DNA from: Sedimenticola hydrogenitrophicus
GTDB lineage: Bacteria; Pseudomonadota; Gammaproteobacteria; Chromatiales; Chromatiaceae
NCBI RefSeq assembly: GCF_029017505.1
Contig: NZ_JAQGEI010000007.1
Location: 62,001 to 126,000, forward strand
Direction: 5' to 3'
Length of the DNA: 64,000 nt
Shown here: positions 55,140-63,657 of the stretch, in pieces
How the letters are laid out: every line of letters starts with the position of its first letter
Position numbering within the stretch: position 1 is the first letter of the stretch
Notes under the pieces: model-generated
The model's input: only the letters and a program-made list of their open reading frames with translations
Database searches by the model: none
Told to the model about the DNA's origin: nothing
Translations under genes and position numbers: made by a program

Positions 55140-55475
55140 TTATTCACCGGCAGGAGCGGCGCCCTCGCCACGATGTTCGATCCGGCGAATACGAATGGAG
55201 CAGCGGTGTAACAGGAAGGCGGCGCCGAAAGCCAGCAGGCCACCGAATTCGACAGCGAATACCAGTACCAGCTGCCAGGGATCGATCAGCAACGCACCCA
55301 GGGTGGAGCCACCCAACCACAACAACAGCCCGAACAGCGCGCTGCGTTTCAGCGAGCGGCGGTAGTTGGAGCGGAACCGCTGGCCGCAGTTAACGCACTG
55401 GAACTCGGGCCGGCGGGCCAGCCAGGATTCGATCCGTTGTCCGCAGGCCGGGCAGTGAAAACGGTTGATATCCAT
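55140..55475 (-). CDS. zinc-ribbon membrane protein
   Basis: 111 residues. Two CxxC pairs (FHCPACGQRIES and FQCVNCGQRFRS) form a probable zinc ribbon at residues 8-37. Two membrane helices follow (SALFGLLLWLGGSTLGALLI and LVLVFAVEFGGLLAFGAAFL), with a basic C-terminus. The fold is common in small membrane-anchored regulators; the role is unknown. It lies just downstream of the tandem HAD gene on the same strand, 27 bases apart. Confidence 0.78.
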   Translation of the reverse strand: MDINRFHCPACGQRIESWLARRPEFQCVNCGQRFRSNYRRSLKRSALFGLLLWLGGSTLGALLIDPWQLVLVFAVEFGGLLAFGAAFLLHRCSIRIRRIEHRGEGAAPAGE

Positions 55476-55502
55476 GGCGAACCGGAGAACTGATCCGCGC
55501 GA

Positions 55503-57233
55503 TCAGATGCTCCACCCTTTGCGCGGCCGCGCCGCGCGACAGGCCAGGGTGAGCGCCCAGAACTCGCCGAAGTCGTTCACCACCACATCCGGCTTGTGCG
55601 GATGCTGCGGGGTACCGGGAAAAATCTTGTCCAGCCACTGCTGATCCCACTGGGCGCCATTGAAAAACACGCTGGTGACCCCGGCCCGCTTGGCGGCGAT
55701 GGTGTCGGTGGTGCTGTCGCCGATATACCAGATCTCCGGCCCCGGCAGCAGGTGGAGATTATCCAGCGCCTTGAGTATCGGCTCGGCATGGGGCTTGCGT
55801 AGCGCCGTGTCATCCCCGCATACCGTGGTGTCGAACAGTTCGGTCCAGCCGGTCCCCTCCACAGCCGCCAGCTCGTGCTCGAAGAACTCGCGGTCGCGGT
55901 TGGTCAGCACCCCCAGTTGCATATCCAGGGCACGCAGCCCCACCAGCATATCCTTGACCCCGGGCTCGAACGGATAGACCGCACCGAAGTGATTGCGGTA
56001 GTGGCGGTTGAAGGCGGCATGGGCGATCTGCTTGGCCTCCTCGTCACCGCCGAACAGCACCTCGAAGATGTCGGTGCGGGAGATCTTGCGGTCGGCCTTG
56101 ATCTTGGGATGCAGCTGATGATAGTCGCGCACGTGCTCCACCAGCCTGGCGTCCTCCGGGGTCTTGCTATGGGCGGGATTCACCAGGCGCTCCGAAAGCC
56201 CCAGCGCGTCCAGCTCCGGCAGCATGTCATCCACCGCGTGATACATGGCATCCAGTGTGTCCACCAGGGTGGCGTGCCAATCGAACAGCAACAGCACCGG
56301 GGCGGTGAGATCGACCACCGCCGGGTGCCAGTCCGGTTCGATGCGCGGCGGCGGCTGGCGGCGTGGCGGCAGCCGTTCCGGCCGGGTCTCCCAGATGGCA
56401 GCCCGCTCCGGGGTCATGTTCTTCGGCTCCAGTTTGTAGAGCAGATCCAGCAGCGAATCCAGGTCATCCACCACCGCATCCGGTTTGTGCGGATGCTGCT
56501 CGGTACAGGGGAAGATCCGTTCCAGCCAGTCCCAGTCCCACATTGCGCCGTTGTAGAAGATACTGGTGATGCCCGCCTCCTTGGCGGCGATGGTGTCGGT
56601 GCGGCTGTCCCCCAGGTACCAGACGTCCGGGCCCGGCTCGGCTTTCAGGTTGGCCACCGCCTTGAGCAACACATCCGGGGCCGGCTTGTGGTGGGCCACC
56701 TCATCACCGCACACGGTGGTGTCGAACAGCTGCACCCAGCTACCCCCCTCCAGGCCGCGCATCTCCTGCCCGAGGAATTCCCGACTGCGGTTGGTCGGCA
56801 CCCCCAACCGGATGCCCAGCCGGCGCAGCAACAACAGCCGCTCGCGCATCTTCGGCTCGAACGGCTTCACTTCGCCGAAGTGATCCCGGTAGCACTCGTT
56901 GAACGCCTTGTGGGCGATGGCGATCGCCTCCGGGTTGGGGCCGAACAGGGCGTCGAAGATATCGGTACGGGAGACCCGGTGCTCGGCACGGATCTTCGGG
57001 TGCAGGCGGCGGAAGATGCGCACGAAACGCACCAGCTTGATGTCGTCCTGGGTTTTGCTCAGCTCCTCCGGGGCCAGGCGGCCTAGCAGCCCCAGCTCTT
57101 CAAACTGCGGCAGCAGGTCATCGATGGCCCGATACATGGCATCCAGCGAATCCACCAGCGTGGCATGCCAGTCGAGCAGCAGGGTCTTGGGTGGGGTGAG
57201 TGTCCGTACAGTGGAATCGATTCGATAACTCAA
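55503..57233 (-). CDS. tandem HAD-superfamily protein with DxH nucleophile motif
   Basis: 576 residues made of two homologous HAD modules, roughly 14-275 and 311-570. Motif I is LLLDWHATLVDSLDAM in the first (Asp21) and LLFDWHATLVDTLDAM in the second (Asp318). The acid/base aspartate two residues on is histidine in both (His23, His320). Motif II is TNRSREF / TNRDREF, motif III the lysine in HHKPAPD / LRKPHAE, and motif IV GDSRTDTIAAKEAG / GDSTTDTIAAKRAG. The other motifs being intact argues for activity, but the changed motif I makes an ordinary phosphatase doubtful. Substrate unknown. Confidence 0.88.
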   Translation of the reverse strand: MSYRIDSTVRTLTPPKTLLLDWHATLVDSLDAMYRAIDDLLPQFEELGLLGRLAPEELSKTQDDIKLVRFVRIFRRLHPKIRAEHRVSRTDIFDALFGPNPEAIAIAHKAFNECYRDHFGEVKPFEPKMRERLLLLRRLGIRLGVPTNRSREFLGQEMRGLEGGSWVQLFDTTVCGDEVAHHKPAPDVLLKAVANLKAEPGPDVWYLGDSRTDTIAAKEAGITSIFYNGAMWDWDWLERIFPCTEQHPHKPDAVVDDLDSLLDLLYKLEPKNMTPERAAIWETRPERLPPRRQPPPRIEPDWHPAVVDLTAPVLLLFDWHATLVDTLDAMYHAVDDMLPELDALGLSERLVNPAHSKTPEDARLVEHVRDYHQLHPKIKADRKISRTDIFEVLFGGDEEAKQIAHAAFNRHYRNHFGAVYPFEPGVKDMLVGLRALDMQLGVLTNRDREFFEHELAAVEGTGWTELFDTTVCGDDTALRKPHAEPILKALDNLHLLPGPEIWYIGDSTTDTIAAKRAGVTSVFFNGAQWDQQWLDKIFPGTPQHPHKPDVVVNDFGEFWALTLACRAARPRKGWSI

Positions 57234-57485
57234 CGGGTCCAGCTCCTCTCATCAGCGCTATAGCCGGGGATCTATTGCCACTCGGTTGAAACGCCTCATC
57301 GCATTATGAAGCAGCCGTGAGTATTACACAGGGGAGCGGATGGCGTGAAGGCCGTCCCATCCCGGGCGGTCGCCAACCGCGCCCACCACGGCACAGGTTG
57401 AAGTCTGCGGGGGGTGCGGCTATTCTTCCCGGCTTGAGCTATCTGCCAAGGCCGATCCCTACTTCACCTATCCATTGGAAAAATA

Positions 57486-58172
57486 ATGAAAAAGTTTCTA
57501 CTCGCCAGTCTGGCACTGACGCTGACCATGGCCCTGCTGGGCTGCGACGATGGTTCTCAGATCCCCAAGCCCGAACCCGGCAAACAGAGCGGCCAGGCGA
57601 CGACCGAGGTAGACATCGCCCAGGACAAATACAAGCTGCTCAAGGCGCCGCTGCCGAGCGCCGAACTGGGTGCCACGGAACCCTATGTGGTGGAATTCTT
57701 CTGGTTCGGCTGTCCCCATTGCTACAGCCTGGAACCGCTGGTCAAGGCGTTCCGGCAGAACAACCAGGACATCCAGTTCATCACCATCCCGGCGGCGCCG
57801 AATCAGCGCTGGGAGATCGAGGCGCGAATCTATTACGCCATGGAGACCCTGGGGATCCGGGACTCCCACTACGACCGGGTGTTCCAGCTCTACGCCGACA
57901 TGCGCAACGAAAAGCGCTATCCCACACTGGATGAGGTGGCTGCCCTGTTCGGGGACAAAGGCGTAACCAAAGAGGCGTTGGAACAGGCGATGGGCAGTGC
58001 GGCGGTGTCGACCCTGATCGAACGCTCCAAGCGCCTGTTCGACCAGGCGGAGTTGACCGGCGTCCCCTCACTGATCGTCAACGGCAAGTATCAGCTCGAC
58101 TTCGCCAAGCTGGATGGCGAAGCGTTCGCCGAGGATTTCATGCAGACCATCCGGGCGCTCGGCGACAAATAG
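57486..58172 (+). CDS. DsbA-type thiol:disulfide interchange lipoprotein
   Basis: Thioredoxin-fold periplasmic oxidoreductase, 228 residues. The N-terminus ends in a lipobox (ALLGC, Cys20), so it is probably anchored to a membrane, unlike soluble DsbA. The active site is FFWFGCPHCYSLEPL (CPHC), and the cis-proline loop is LTGVPSLIVNGKYQLDF. It should oxidise cysteines in exported proteins with a DsbB partner not in this window. A perfect hairpin at 58178 ends the transcript. Confidence 0.93.
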   Translation: MKKFLLASLALTLTMALLGCDDGSQIPKPEPGKQSGQATTEVDIAQDKYKLLKAPLPSAELGATEPYVVEFFWFGCPHCYSLEPLVKAFRQNNQDIQFITIPAAPNQRWEIEARIYYAMETLGIRDSHYDRVFQLYADMRNEKRYPTLDEVAALFGDKGVTKEALEQAMGSAAVSTLIERSKRLFDQAELTGVPSLIVNGKYQLDFAKLDGEAFAEDFMQTIRALGDK

Positions 58173-58177
58173 TGGAA

Positions 58178-58213
58178 CCGGTATCGGGGTTGCCGCCAGC
58201 GCCCCGATACCGG
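58178..58213. terminator. bidirectional hairpin between convergent genes
   Basis: CCGGTATCGGGG (58178-58189) and its exact complement (58202-58213) around a 12-base loop. It lies between the ends of the DsbA-like and the small membrane protein genes. No long T-tract. Confidence 0.65.
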
Positions 58214-58226
58214 CAGTAGCTATCTC

Positions 58227-58652
58227 TCAATCGGATTCCCGGTTGGCTTCGCCGCTGTTGCGACCGACGGGGATGAAACTCATCACGGCGTGGGCGGTAA
58301 AACTGATCAGCACAAGCGCCAGTGCCAGCCAGGCAAACGCTCCCACCTGCGGCTTCAACAGCACGTACCCGGCGTCGAACAGCAGCACACTGGCCAGCGC
58401 CGCGATAACCGCACCCGGCAAGGTCAGCACCCGGTCGAACCGACCCAACAGCGTCGCCGCCAGCGCCGCGCCGACACCGATGATGATGCCGTAGACGATG
58501 TGATACATGATCGAGGCGAACCAGGCACCACCCGATCCCACCTCGCCGGCCAGCGCGGCCCAGCCCGGCAGCAGCCGCTGGATAACCGGTCCGGCCAGTA
58601 CCGCAACCAGCAGCGCCGTGGCAAATATCTTCAGGGTTTGAAAGCTGTTCAT
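58227..58652 (-). CDS. small membrane protein, unknown function
   Basis: 141 residues with about four helices (KIFATALLVAVLAGPVIQRL, IMYHIVYGIIIGVGAALAAT, TLPGAVIAALASVLLFDAGY, FAWLALALVLISFTAHAVMS). GGAGATC precedes the start at 58652; the frame runs to 58748 without support. No known family was recognised. It ends at the shared hairpin with the DsbA-like gene. Confidence 0.7.
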   Translation of the reverse strand: MNSFQTLKIFATALLVAVLAGPVIQRLLPGWAALAGEVGSGGAWFASIMYHIVYGIIIGVGAALAATLLGRFDRVLTLPGAVIAALASVLLFDAGYVLLKPQVGAFAWLALALVLISFTAHAVMSFIPVGRNSGEANRESD

Positions 58653-58789
58653 AGGATCTCCGACTTTGTACAAGCGGCCAATTATAGTCGTCGGCGACCG
58701 GCAGAAAATTGATCCCGGGCAAGGGGGCAGAGCCTTCCGCGTGGGCACAAAAAGCGTGCCCGCCCTACCAAGCTTATTCCTGTAGCGGC

Positions 58790-59014
58790 TTACTGCTCCA
58801 GATCCCGGCGTTTCTGCTCGAACTCCTGCTGGTCGATCTCGCCCCGGGCGTAGCGCTCCTGGAGAATCTCCAGGGCCGATTTCCCCTTCCCGGACGCGCC
58901 GCCGTTACCGGCGACGAAGGACTTGACCAGCCACACCACCCCGACGATCACCAGCAGCCAGAACAGCCACATGAAGATGCCGCCGAAGCCCATGCCATAA
59001 CCGTTGCCCATCAT
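58790..59014 (-). CDS. SHOCT-domain small membrane protein
   Basis: 74 residues. A glycine-rich N-terminus (MMGNGYGMGFGGIF) leads into one helix (LFWLLVIVGVVWLVKSFV), a short linker, and a C-terminal SHOCT motif (ALEILQERYARGEIDQQEFE). The start at 59014 has GAGGAG upstream. It begins 13 bases after the copA stop on the same strand, so it is part of the copper operon. Such peptides often accompany metal exporters, but their role is not known. Confidence 0.8.
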   Translation of the reverse strand: MMGNGYGMGFGGIFMWLFWLLVIVGVVWLVKSFVAGNGGASGKGKSALEILQERYARGEIDQQEFEQKRRDLEQ

Positions 59015-59027
59015 AAAATACTCCTCG

Positions 59028-61466
59028 TTAATCAACCAGATGTCTCAGCCTGAGCGCATTGCCGATCACCGAGACCGAACTCAGGCTCATGGCGGCGGCC
59101 GCGATCATCGGCGACAGCAGCAGGCCAAACAGGGGGTACAGCACCCCGGCGGCCACCGGCACGCCGAGCGAGTTATAGACGAAGGCGAAAAACAGGTTCT
59201 GGCGGATGTTGCGCATGGTGGCCCGGCTCAGCCGCCGGGCGCGCACGATACCGCGCAGGTCGCCCTTCACCAGGGTCACCCCGGCGCTCTCCATCGCCAC
59301 ATCGGTCCCCGTGCCCATGGCGATGCCGACATGGGCCTGGGCCAGGGCCGGGGCATCGTTGATACCGTCACCGGCCATCGCCACGGTGTGGCCCTCCGCC
59401 TGCAGCTTCTTGACTATCGCCGCCTTCTGATCCGGCAACACCTCCGCCTCCACCCGGTCGATACCGAGTTGTTCCGCCACCGATGCCGCCGTGGTGCGGT
59501 TGTCACCGGTCAACATCACCACGGTTACCCCCTCGGCATGCAGGTCGCGGATCGCCTGGGGCGTGGAGGCCTTGATCGGGTCGGCGACGCCGATCAGACC
59601 GGCCGCCTGCCCTTCGATGGCGACCAACATCACGGTCTGCCCCTGGGCCCGCCCCGCCTCCGCCTCGCCCGGCAGCGTCCCGGGATCGATCGACAAGGCT
59701 TCAAACAGTTTGAGATTGCCCAGCGCCACCGCCTTGCCATCGATAAAGCCGGTGACCCCGCGCCCGGTAATGGAGTCGAACCGTTCGGTGGCAGCCAGCG
59801 TCACTCCCCGCTCCTCGGCGCCGCGCACGATCGCCTCGGCCAGCGGATGTTCACTGCCCCGCTCCAGGCTGGCGGCCAGCCGCAGGAGCTGCTGTTCGTC
59901 AAAGGGCGCGCGCGCCTGCACCGAGACCAGCCGCGGCCGCCCCTCGGTGAGGGTACCGGTCTTGTCCACCACCAGGGTGTCCACCCGCTCCATGATCTCC
60001 AGCGCCTCGGCGTTCTTGATCAGCACGCCCAGGGTCGCCCCCTTGCCGGTGCCCACCATGATCGACATCGGAGTCGCCAGGCCCAGCGCACAGGGGCAGG
60101 CGATGATCAGCACCGCCACGGCATTGATCATGGCGTGGGCCAGGCGCGGCTCCGGTCCGTACAGGCCCCAGACAATCATGGTCACCACGGCGATCAGCAC
60201 CACCACCGGGACGAAATAACCGGCCACGATATCGGCCAGTTTCTGGATCGGCGCCCGCGAGCGCTGGGCCTCGCTAACCATGCGCACGATCTGCGCCAGC
60301 AGGGTGTCCGACCCGACCCTCTCGGCCCGCATCAACAGGCTGCCGGTACCGTTCAGCGTGGCCCCGATCAGCGGCTCGCCCGGCTGCTTCTCCACCGGTA
60401 TCGGCTCGCCGGTGACCATCGCCTCGTCCACCGCGCTGTGTCCCTCGGTCACCACGCCGTCCACCGGCACCTTGTCACCCGGGCGGATGCGCAGGATGTC
60501 TCCCGGCACTACCCGATCCAGTGTGATATCCTCCTCGGCACCGTCCGCGCGCACGATACGGGCGGTATTGGGGGCAAGGCCGAGCAACAGCCGGATCGCC
60601 GCGTTGGTCTGGCTGCGTGCGCGCAGTTCCAGCACCTGGCCCAGCAGGACCAGGGCGGTGATCACGGCGGCGGCCTCGAAGTAAACCGGCACGCTGCCGT
60701 CGGCATGCCGCATGTTGAGCGGGAACAGCCCGGGCAACAGCAGCGCCACCACGCTGTAGAACCAGGCCACCGACACGCCCAGGCCGATCAGGGTGAACAT
60801 ATTGAGGTTCCAGCTCACCACGGACTGCCAGCCACGGATCAGCAGCGGCTTGCCGCCCCACAGCACCACCGGGGTGGCGAGGATAAACTCGACCCACTGG
60901 ACCCCGCGTATCGACACCCCGGCCGGCAGCCAGCTGGGCGCCAGGTCGGCAATCATCGCCAGCAGGAACAGCGGCAACGACAGCAACGCGCCGACCCGGA
61001 AGCGGCGGCTCATGTCGATCAGCTCTTCGTTCCGCTCCTCGGGCGCCACGGTGCGCGGCTCCAGCGCCATACCGCACTTGGGGCAGCTGCCCGGGTGGTC
61101 CTGGACGATCTCGGGGTGCATGGGACAGGTGTATTCGGTACGCGCGATCGCCACCGGGGTGATGGGCTCCAGCGCCATGCCGCACTTGGGGCAGCTGCCC
61201 GGGTGGTCCTGGACAATCTCGGGGTGCATGGGGCAGGTGTAGGTGGAGCCGGCCGCCGCGGCAGGTGGCGTGACATCGGATTGCTGCTCCCCCGGTTCCA
61301 GGTAGGCAGCCGGATCGGCGGTGAACTTTTCTACGCAGTGGGCGCTGCAGAAGTGGTATTCGATCCCTTCAAAGCGATAACGATGCTCGGCGGGTTGCGA
61401 CACCCGCATACCACAGACCGGATCAACAGATTGCAACCGCTCCTCGGATTCCAGCTGGTCTGTCAT
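59028..61466 (-). CDS. copA: copper-translocating P-type ATPase with YHS and duplicated metal-binding motif
   Basis: P1B-type ATPase that exports Cu(I) from the cytosol, about 812 residues. Residues 14-60 are a YHS domain ([26 protein letters not shown]). Two nearly identical heavy-metal-binding motifs ([20 protein letters not shown]) follow near 75 and 112. The membrane CPC is Cys457-Pro-Cys459 ([13 protein letters not shown]), the phosphorylated aspartate Asp501 ([10 protein letters not shown]), and the hinge motif is [16 protein letters not shown]. There is no classical N-terminal HMA fold. The start at 61466 has AGGAG at the right distance; 61472 is too close to it. Confidence 0.94.
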   Translation of the reverse strand: MTDQLESEERLQSVDPVCGMRVSQPAEHRYRFEGIEYHFCSAHCVEKFTADPAAYLEPGEQQSDVTPPAAAAGSTYTCPMHPEIVQDHPGSCPKCGMALEPITPVAIARTEYTCPMHPEIVQDHPGSCPKCGMALEPRTVAPEERNEELIDMSRRFRVGALLSLPLFLLAMIADLAPSWLPAGVSIRGVQWVEFILATPVVLWGGKPLLIRGWQSVVSWNLNMFTLIGLGVSVAWFYSVVALLLPGLFPLNMRHADGSVPVYFEAAAVITALVLLGQVLELRARSQTNAAIRLLLGLAPNTARIVRADGAEEDITLDRVVPGDILRIRPGDKVPVDGVVTEGHSAVDEAMVTGEPIPVEKQPGEPLIGATLNGTGSLLMRAERVGSDTLLAQIVRMVSEAQRSRAPIQKLADIVAGYFVPVVVLIAVVTMIVWGLYGPEPRLAHAMINAVAVLIIACPCALGLATPMSIMVGTGKGATLGVLIKNAEALEIMERVDTLVVDKTGTLTEGRPRLVSVQARAPFDEQQLLRLAASLERGSEHPLAEAIVRGAEERGVTLAATERFDSITGRGVTGFIDGKAVALGNLKLFEALSIDPGTLPGEAEAGRAQGQTVMLVAIEGQAAGLIGVADPIKASTPQAIRDLHAEGVTVVMLTGDNRTTAASVAEQLGIDRVEAEVLPDQKAAIVKKLQAEGHTVAMAGDGINDAPALAQAHVGIAMGTGTDVAMESAGVTLVKGDLRGIVRARRLSRATMRNIRQNLFFAFVYNSLGVPVAAGVLYPLFGLLLSPMIAAAAMSLSSVSVIGNALRLRHLVD
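61057..61241 (-). repeat. 77-bp direct repeat inside copA
   Basis: 61057-61133 and 61165-61241, 108 bases apart, differ at about three positions. Each copy encodes one CPMHPEI...[12 protein letters not shown] motif. The similarity at silent positions points to a recent tandem duplication. Confidence 0.85.
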
Positions 61467-61537
61467 TACCATCTCCTTGCATCGTCAGTCGGGATCAAGG
61501 CCATGATCCTGAAATCATTCATCACCAGTCCCCGCCA

Positions 61538-61653
61538 AGAGCCCGCGCAAGAATAATTCCGTAATACCGAGGGCGTGCGTTGCCAACAAGCGTAATGCTG
61601 CCAGCGGGGTCCAGGGGCGACCGAATACCGGGACTTATTCTTGCGCGGGTCCT
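61538..61653. mobile_element. MITE-like element, copy B (about 116 bp)
   Basis: Same ends as 31647-31807: GCCCGCGCAAGAATAATTCC at the left and, on the other strand from the right, GACCCGCGCAAGAATAAGTC. TACCGAGGGCG, AGCGTAA and GCCAGCGGGGTCCAG blocks are shared, while about 45 bases of copy A's middle are absent. It lies between the copA start and the DUF302 gene. Confidence 0.8.
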
Positions 61654-61690
61654 AAGCCGGGCATACCTGCCCGGCCGCAGCAACAACCGC

Positions 61691-62092
61691 TCAGCCGGTC
61701 AGGGTACCGCCCAGCTGTTCACGCACCCGCAGCAGCCGGGAACGCACCTCGTCCGCCAGTTCCTCGACCCCCTCCCCCTGCACCAGGCCCAACACCGCCC
61801 GAGGGTCCATGAAGGCGACACAGACCGAGCCGTCCGGCTCCTCGCGAATCACCACATTGCAGGGCAGCAACAGCCCGATATCGGGATCGGCCTCCAGCGC
61901 CTGGTGGGCCAGAGGCGGATTACAGGCGCCAAGGATCCGGTAGGGCGCCCTATCCACACCCAGCTTGTTCTTCAGGGTGGCCTGGACATCGATCTCCGTG
62001 AGTATTCCGAACCCTTCGACCTTTAGCGCCTCGGTCAACTGCTGTTCGATCTCCTCCAGATTGCCTGTCAGATGAGTTGAAAATCCGTACAT
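61691..62092 (-). CDS. DUF302-family protein
   Basis: 133 residues, MYGFSTHLTGNLEEIEQQLT onward. The DUF302 pattern is visible: GFGILTEIDVQATLKNKLGV, YRILGACNPPLAHQALEAD and IGLLLPCNVVIREEPDGSVC. No signal peptide. The function of the family is unknown; members often sit beside thiol or metal genes, as here beside copA. The start at 62092 was chosen over the frame extension to 62152, because the family begins at MYGFS. Confidence 0.85.
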   Translation of the reverse strand: MYGFSTHLTGNLEEIEQQLTEALKVEGFGILTEIDVQATLKNKLGVDRAPYRILGACNPPLAHQALEADPDIGLLLPCNVVIREEPDGSVCVAFMDPRAVLGLVQGEGVEELADEVRSRLLRVREQLGGTLTG

Positions 62093-62283
62093 GGTGCTGC
62101 TCCTCAGTATGTTGTTGTGAGTTGTATCTCGAAAAGGCCCTGATTGAATCATCCCGGCACGGGGCCAACACGGAAAAGGGAAAACACACTATCCCGACGG
62201 CTACAGTCCCTTTACCCATACGCACGGGGCTCATGTCCCGCACAAACGTTGCGTAAACAAACCTGGTAAAAGGGACCGGCGCT

Positions 62284-62510
62284 GAATTGCACTTACTTAA
62301 GGCGAATTGCAGGATTTTCGTCATTCCATCCTTAGGTCCGTAACCGGTGCGTCCCTGCACCACTTCTCCGGCGCAGGCCGGAATCCAGGAGCACCGCCAC
62401 CATTAAGCAGTCTGGATGCCATCCTTAGGTCCGTAAACGGTGCATCCCTGCACCACTACTCCGGCCTGCGCCGGGATGACGGTGGTTCTTGGCTTAAGTA
62501 CGTGCCATTC
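62284..62510. mobile_element. MITE-like element related to 35111-35252
   Basis: Termini GAATTGCACTTACTTAAGGC and, from the right end, GAATGGCACGTACTTAAGCC (17 of 20), resembling the GAATGGCACTAAGTTAAG ends at 35111. It contains two direct copies of CCATCCTTAGGTCCGTAA (62326 and 62421 areas), each followed by a CCGGCGCAGGCCGG-like palindrome. Clear target duplication not seen. Confidence 0.7.
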
Positions 62511-62542
62511 GGGCCGGCGTCATCTCCCGCCCCGATTCCATT

Positions 62543-63457
62543 TCAGCGACAACCGCCCTGGCCCAACAGTGTCCGGGCCTGCTGCTGCTGCTGGGGGGTA
62601 AGCACGGAGTGCAGGTTCTGCAGCGCGTTAGCGACCTGCTGCCGTGACTCCCACATGGCCCGATGCTGAGCGTTGTGCGCGGCCGGATCATACCCCTGGC
62701 CCGACCACATGGTCTGGTGCATCGCCTGGCCCTGGGCAACATGGGACTGCAGCGCCTCGGCATAGCTGTTCCAGGCTGCTTCCTGATCCGCTGTGATGCC
62801 CAGCTCGGCTTTTACCGTTGCCAGACGCTCCGCCGGATTCACTCCCTGCTGCCCCATCATGCCGGGACCCATCATGCCGGGACCCATCATGCCGGGACCC
62901 ATCATGCCGGGACGACCCATCATGCCGGGACGACCCATGATGCCGGGACCCTGCATCATGCCGGGGCCCTGCATCATGCCGGGACCACGTATCGTGCCGG
63001 GACCCTGCATCATACCGGGACCACCCATCGTGCCGGGACCACCCATCGTGCCGGGACCTTGCATCATGCCGGGACCACCCATCGTGCCGGGGCCCTGCAT
63101 CATGCCGGGACCACCCATCGTGCCGGGGCCCTGCATCATACCGGGACCACCCATCGTGCCGGGACCCTGCATCATACCGGGACCGCCCATCATGCCCGGG
63201 CCTTGCATCATACCGGGACCGCCTTGCTGGTTCGGCGCGCCATAGCCTGGCTGCATCATATTAGGATTGGTATAACCGGGCTGCATCATGCCGTATCCCC
63301 CCTGGGGATTTTGGCCCTGATACATCATCCCGGGCTGTCCATACATGCCGGGGCCACCCTGGTAGCCGTAGGGGTTCTGCGCCAGCAATACACCGGTCAC
63401 AGCGAGACCCAAGCCAAGACCAACAGCCAGCACCAGTGCTTTTGGATTCGTTCTCAT
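62543..63457 (-). CDS. methionine-rich Spy/LTXXQ-like periplasmic protein
   Basis: About 304 residues. The signal peptide (KALVLAVGLGLGLAVTGVLL) leads to a long central tract of GPGMMQGPGTMGG repeats, then a C-terminal helical domain (LATVKAELGITADQEAAWNS, VLTPQQQQQARTLLGQ) with the LTxxQ motif of Spy/CpxP-type proteins. Methionine-rich repeats in the periplasm usually hold copper, which fits copA and the regulator nearby. AAGGAG precedes the ATG at 63457. The repeat number may vary between strains. Confidence 0.85.
   Translation of the reverse strand: MRTNPKALVLAVGLGLGLAVTGVLLAQNPYGYQGGPGMYGQPGMMYQGQNPQGGYGMMQPGYTNPNMMQPGYGAPNQQGGPGMMQGPGMMGGPGMMQGPGTMGGPGMMQGPGTMGGPGMMQGPGTMGGPGMMQGPGTMGGPGTMGGPGMMQGPGTIRGPGMMQGPGMMQGPGIMGRPGMMGRPGMMGPGMMGPGMMGPGMMGQQGVNPAERLATVKAELGITADQEAAWNSYAEALQSHVAQGQAMHQTMWSGQGYDPAAHNAQHRAMWESRQQVANALQNLHSVLTPQQQQQARTLLGQGGCR
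62851..63222 (-). repeat. tandem coding repeats, GPGMM/GPGTM units
   Basis: CCCATCATGCCGGGACC and close variants recur throughout, in units of 15-18 and 33-36 bases. The arrangement is the coding sequence of the Met/Gly repeat tract; array expansion by slippage is likely. Confidence 0.85.
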
Positions 63458-63657
63458 TTCAATCTCCTTATCGGTTGTTGCTGATCGAGCGACCGCTCTC
63501 TCTTGGTCATGAGTAAACCATAGTAGTGTAGCGCAGTGTTGCGACATCGGACCGAAAAGGTAGCGAACTGTTTCAACCCTCCAAACTGTTACACTTTGAT
63601 ACATTAAAACGTCACAGGCCCGTTTATAACTGGCATAACACCACCGAGTCAGACAAG

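Noticed and set aside
58735-58770. GTGGGCACAAAAAGCGTGCCC hairpin candidate near 58740
   Set aside because: A short stem is visible, but it lies upstream of one gene and past another with no clear T-tract, and it resembles a dispersed repeat half rather than a terminator.
59004-61556. 850-codon plus-strand frame opposite copA
   Set aside because: His/Arg/Gln-rich translation without domains; copA on the other strand has every P-type ATPase motif.
62851-63222. CRISPR-like array
   Set aside because: Repeats are contiguous, lack unique spacers, and are in frame with a Met/Gly-rich protein.
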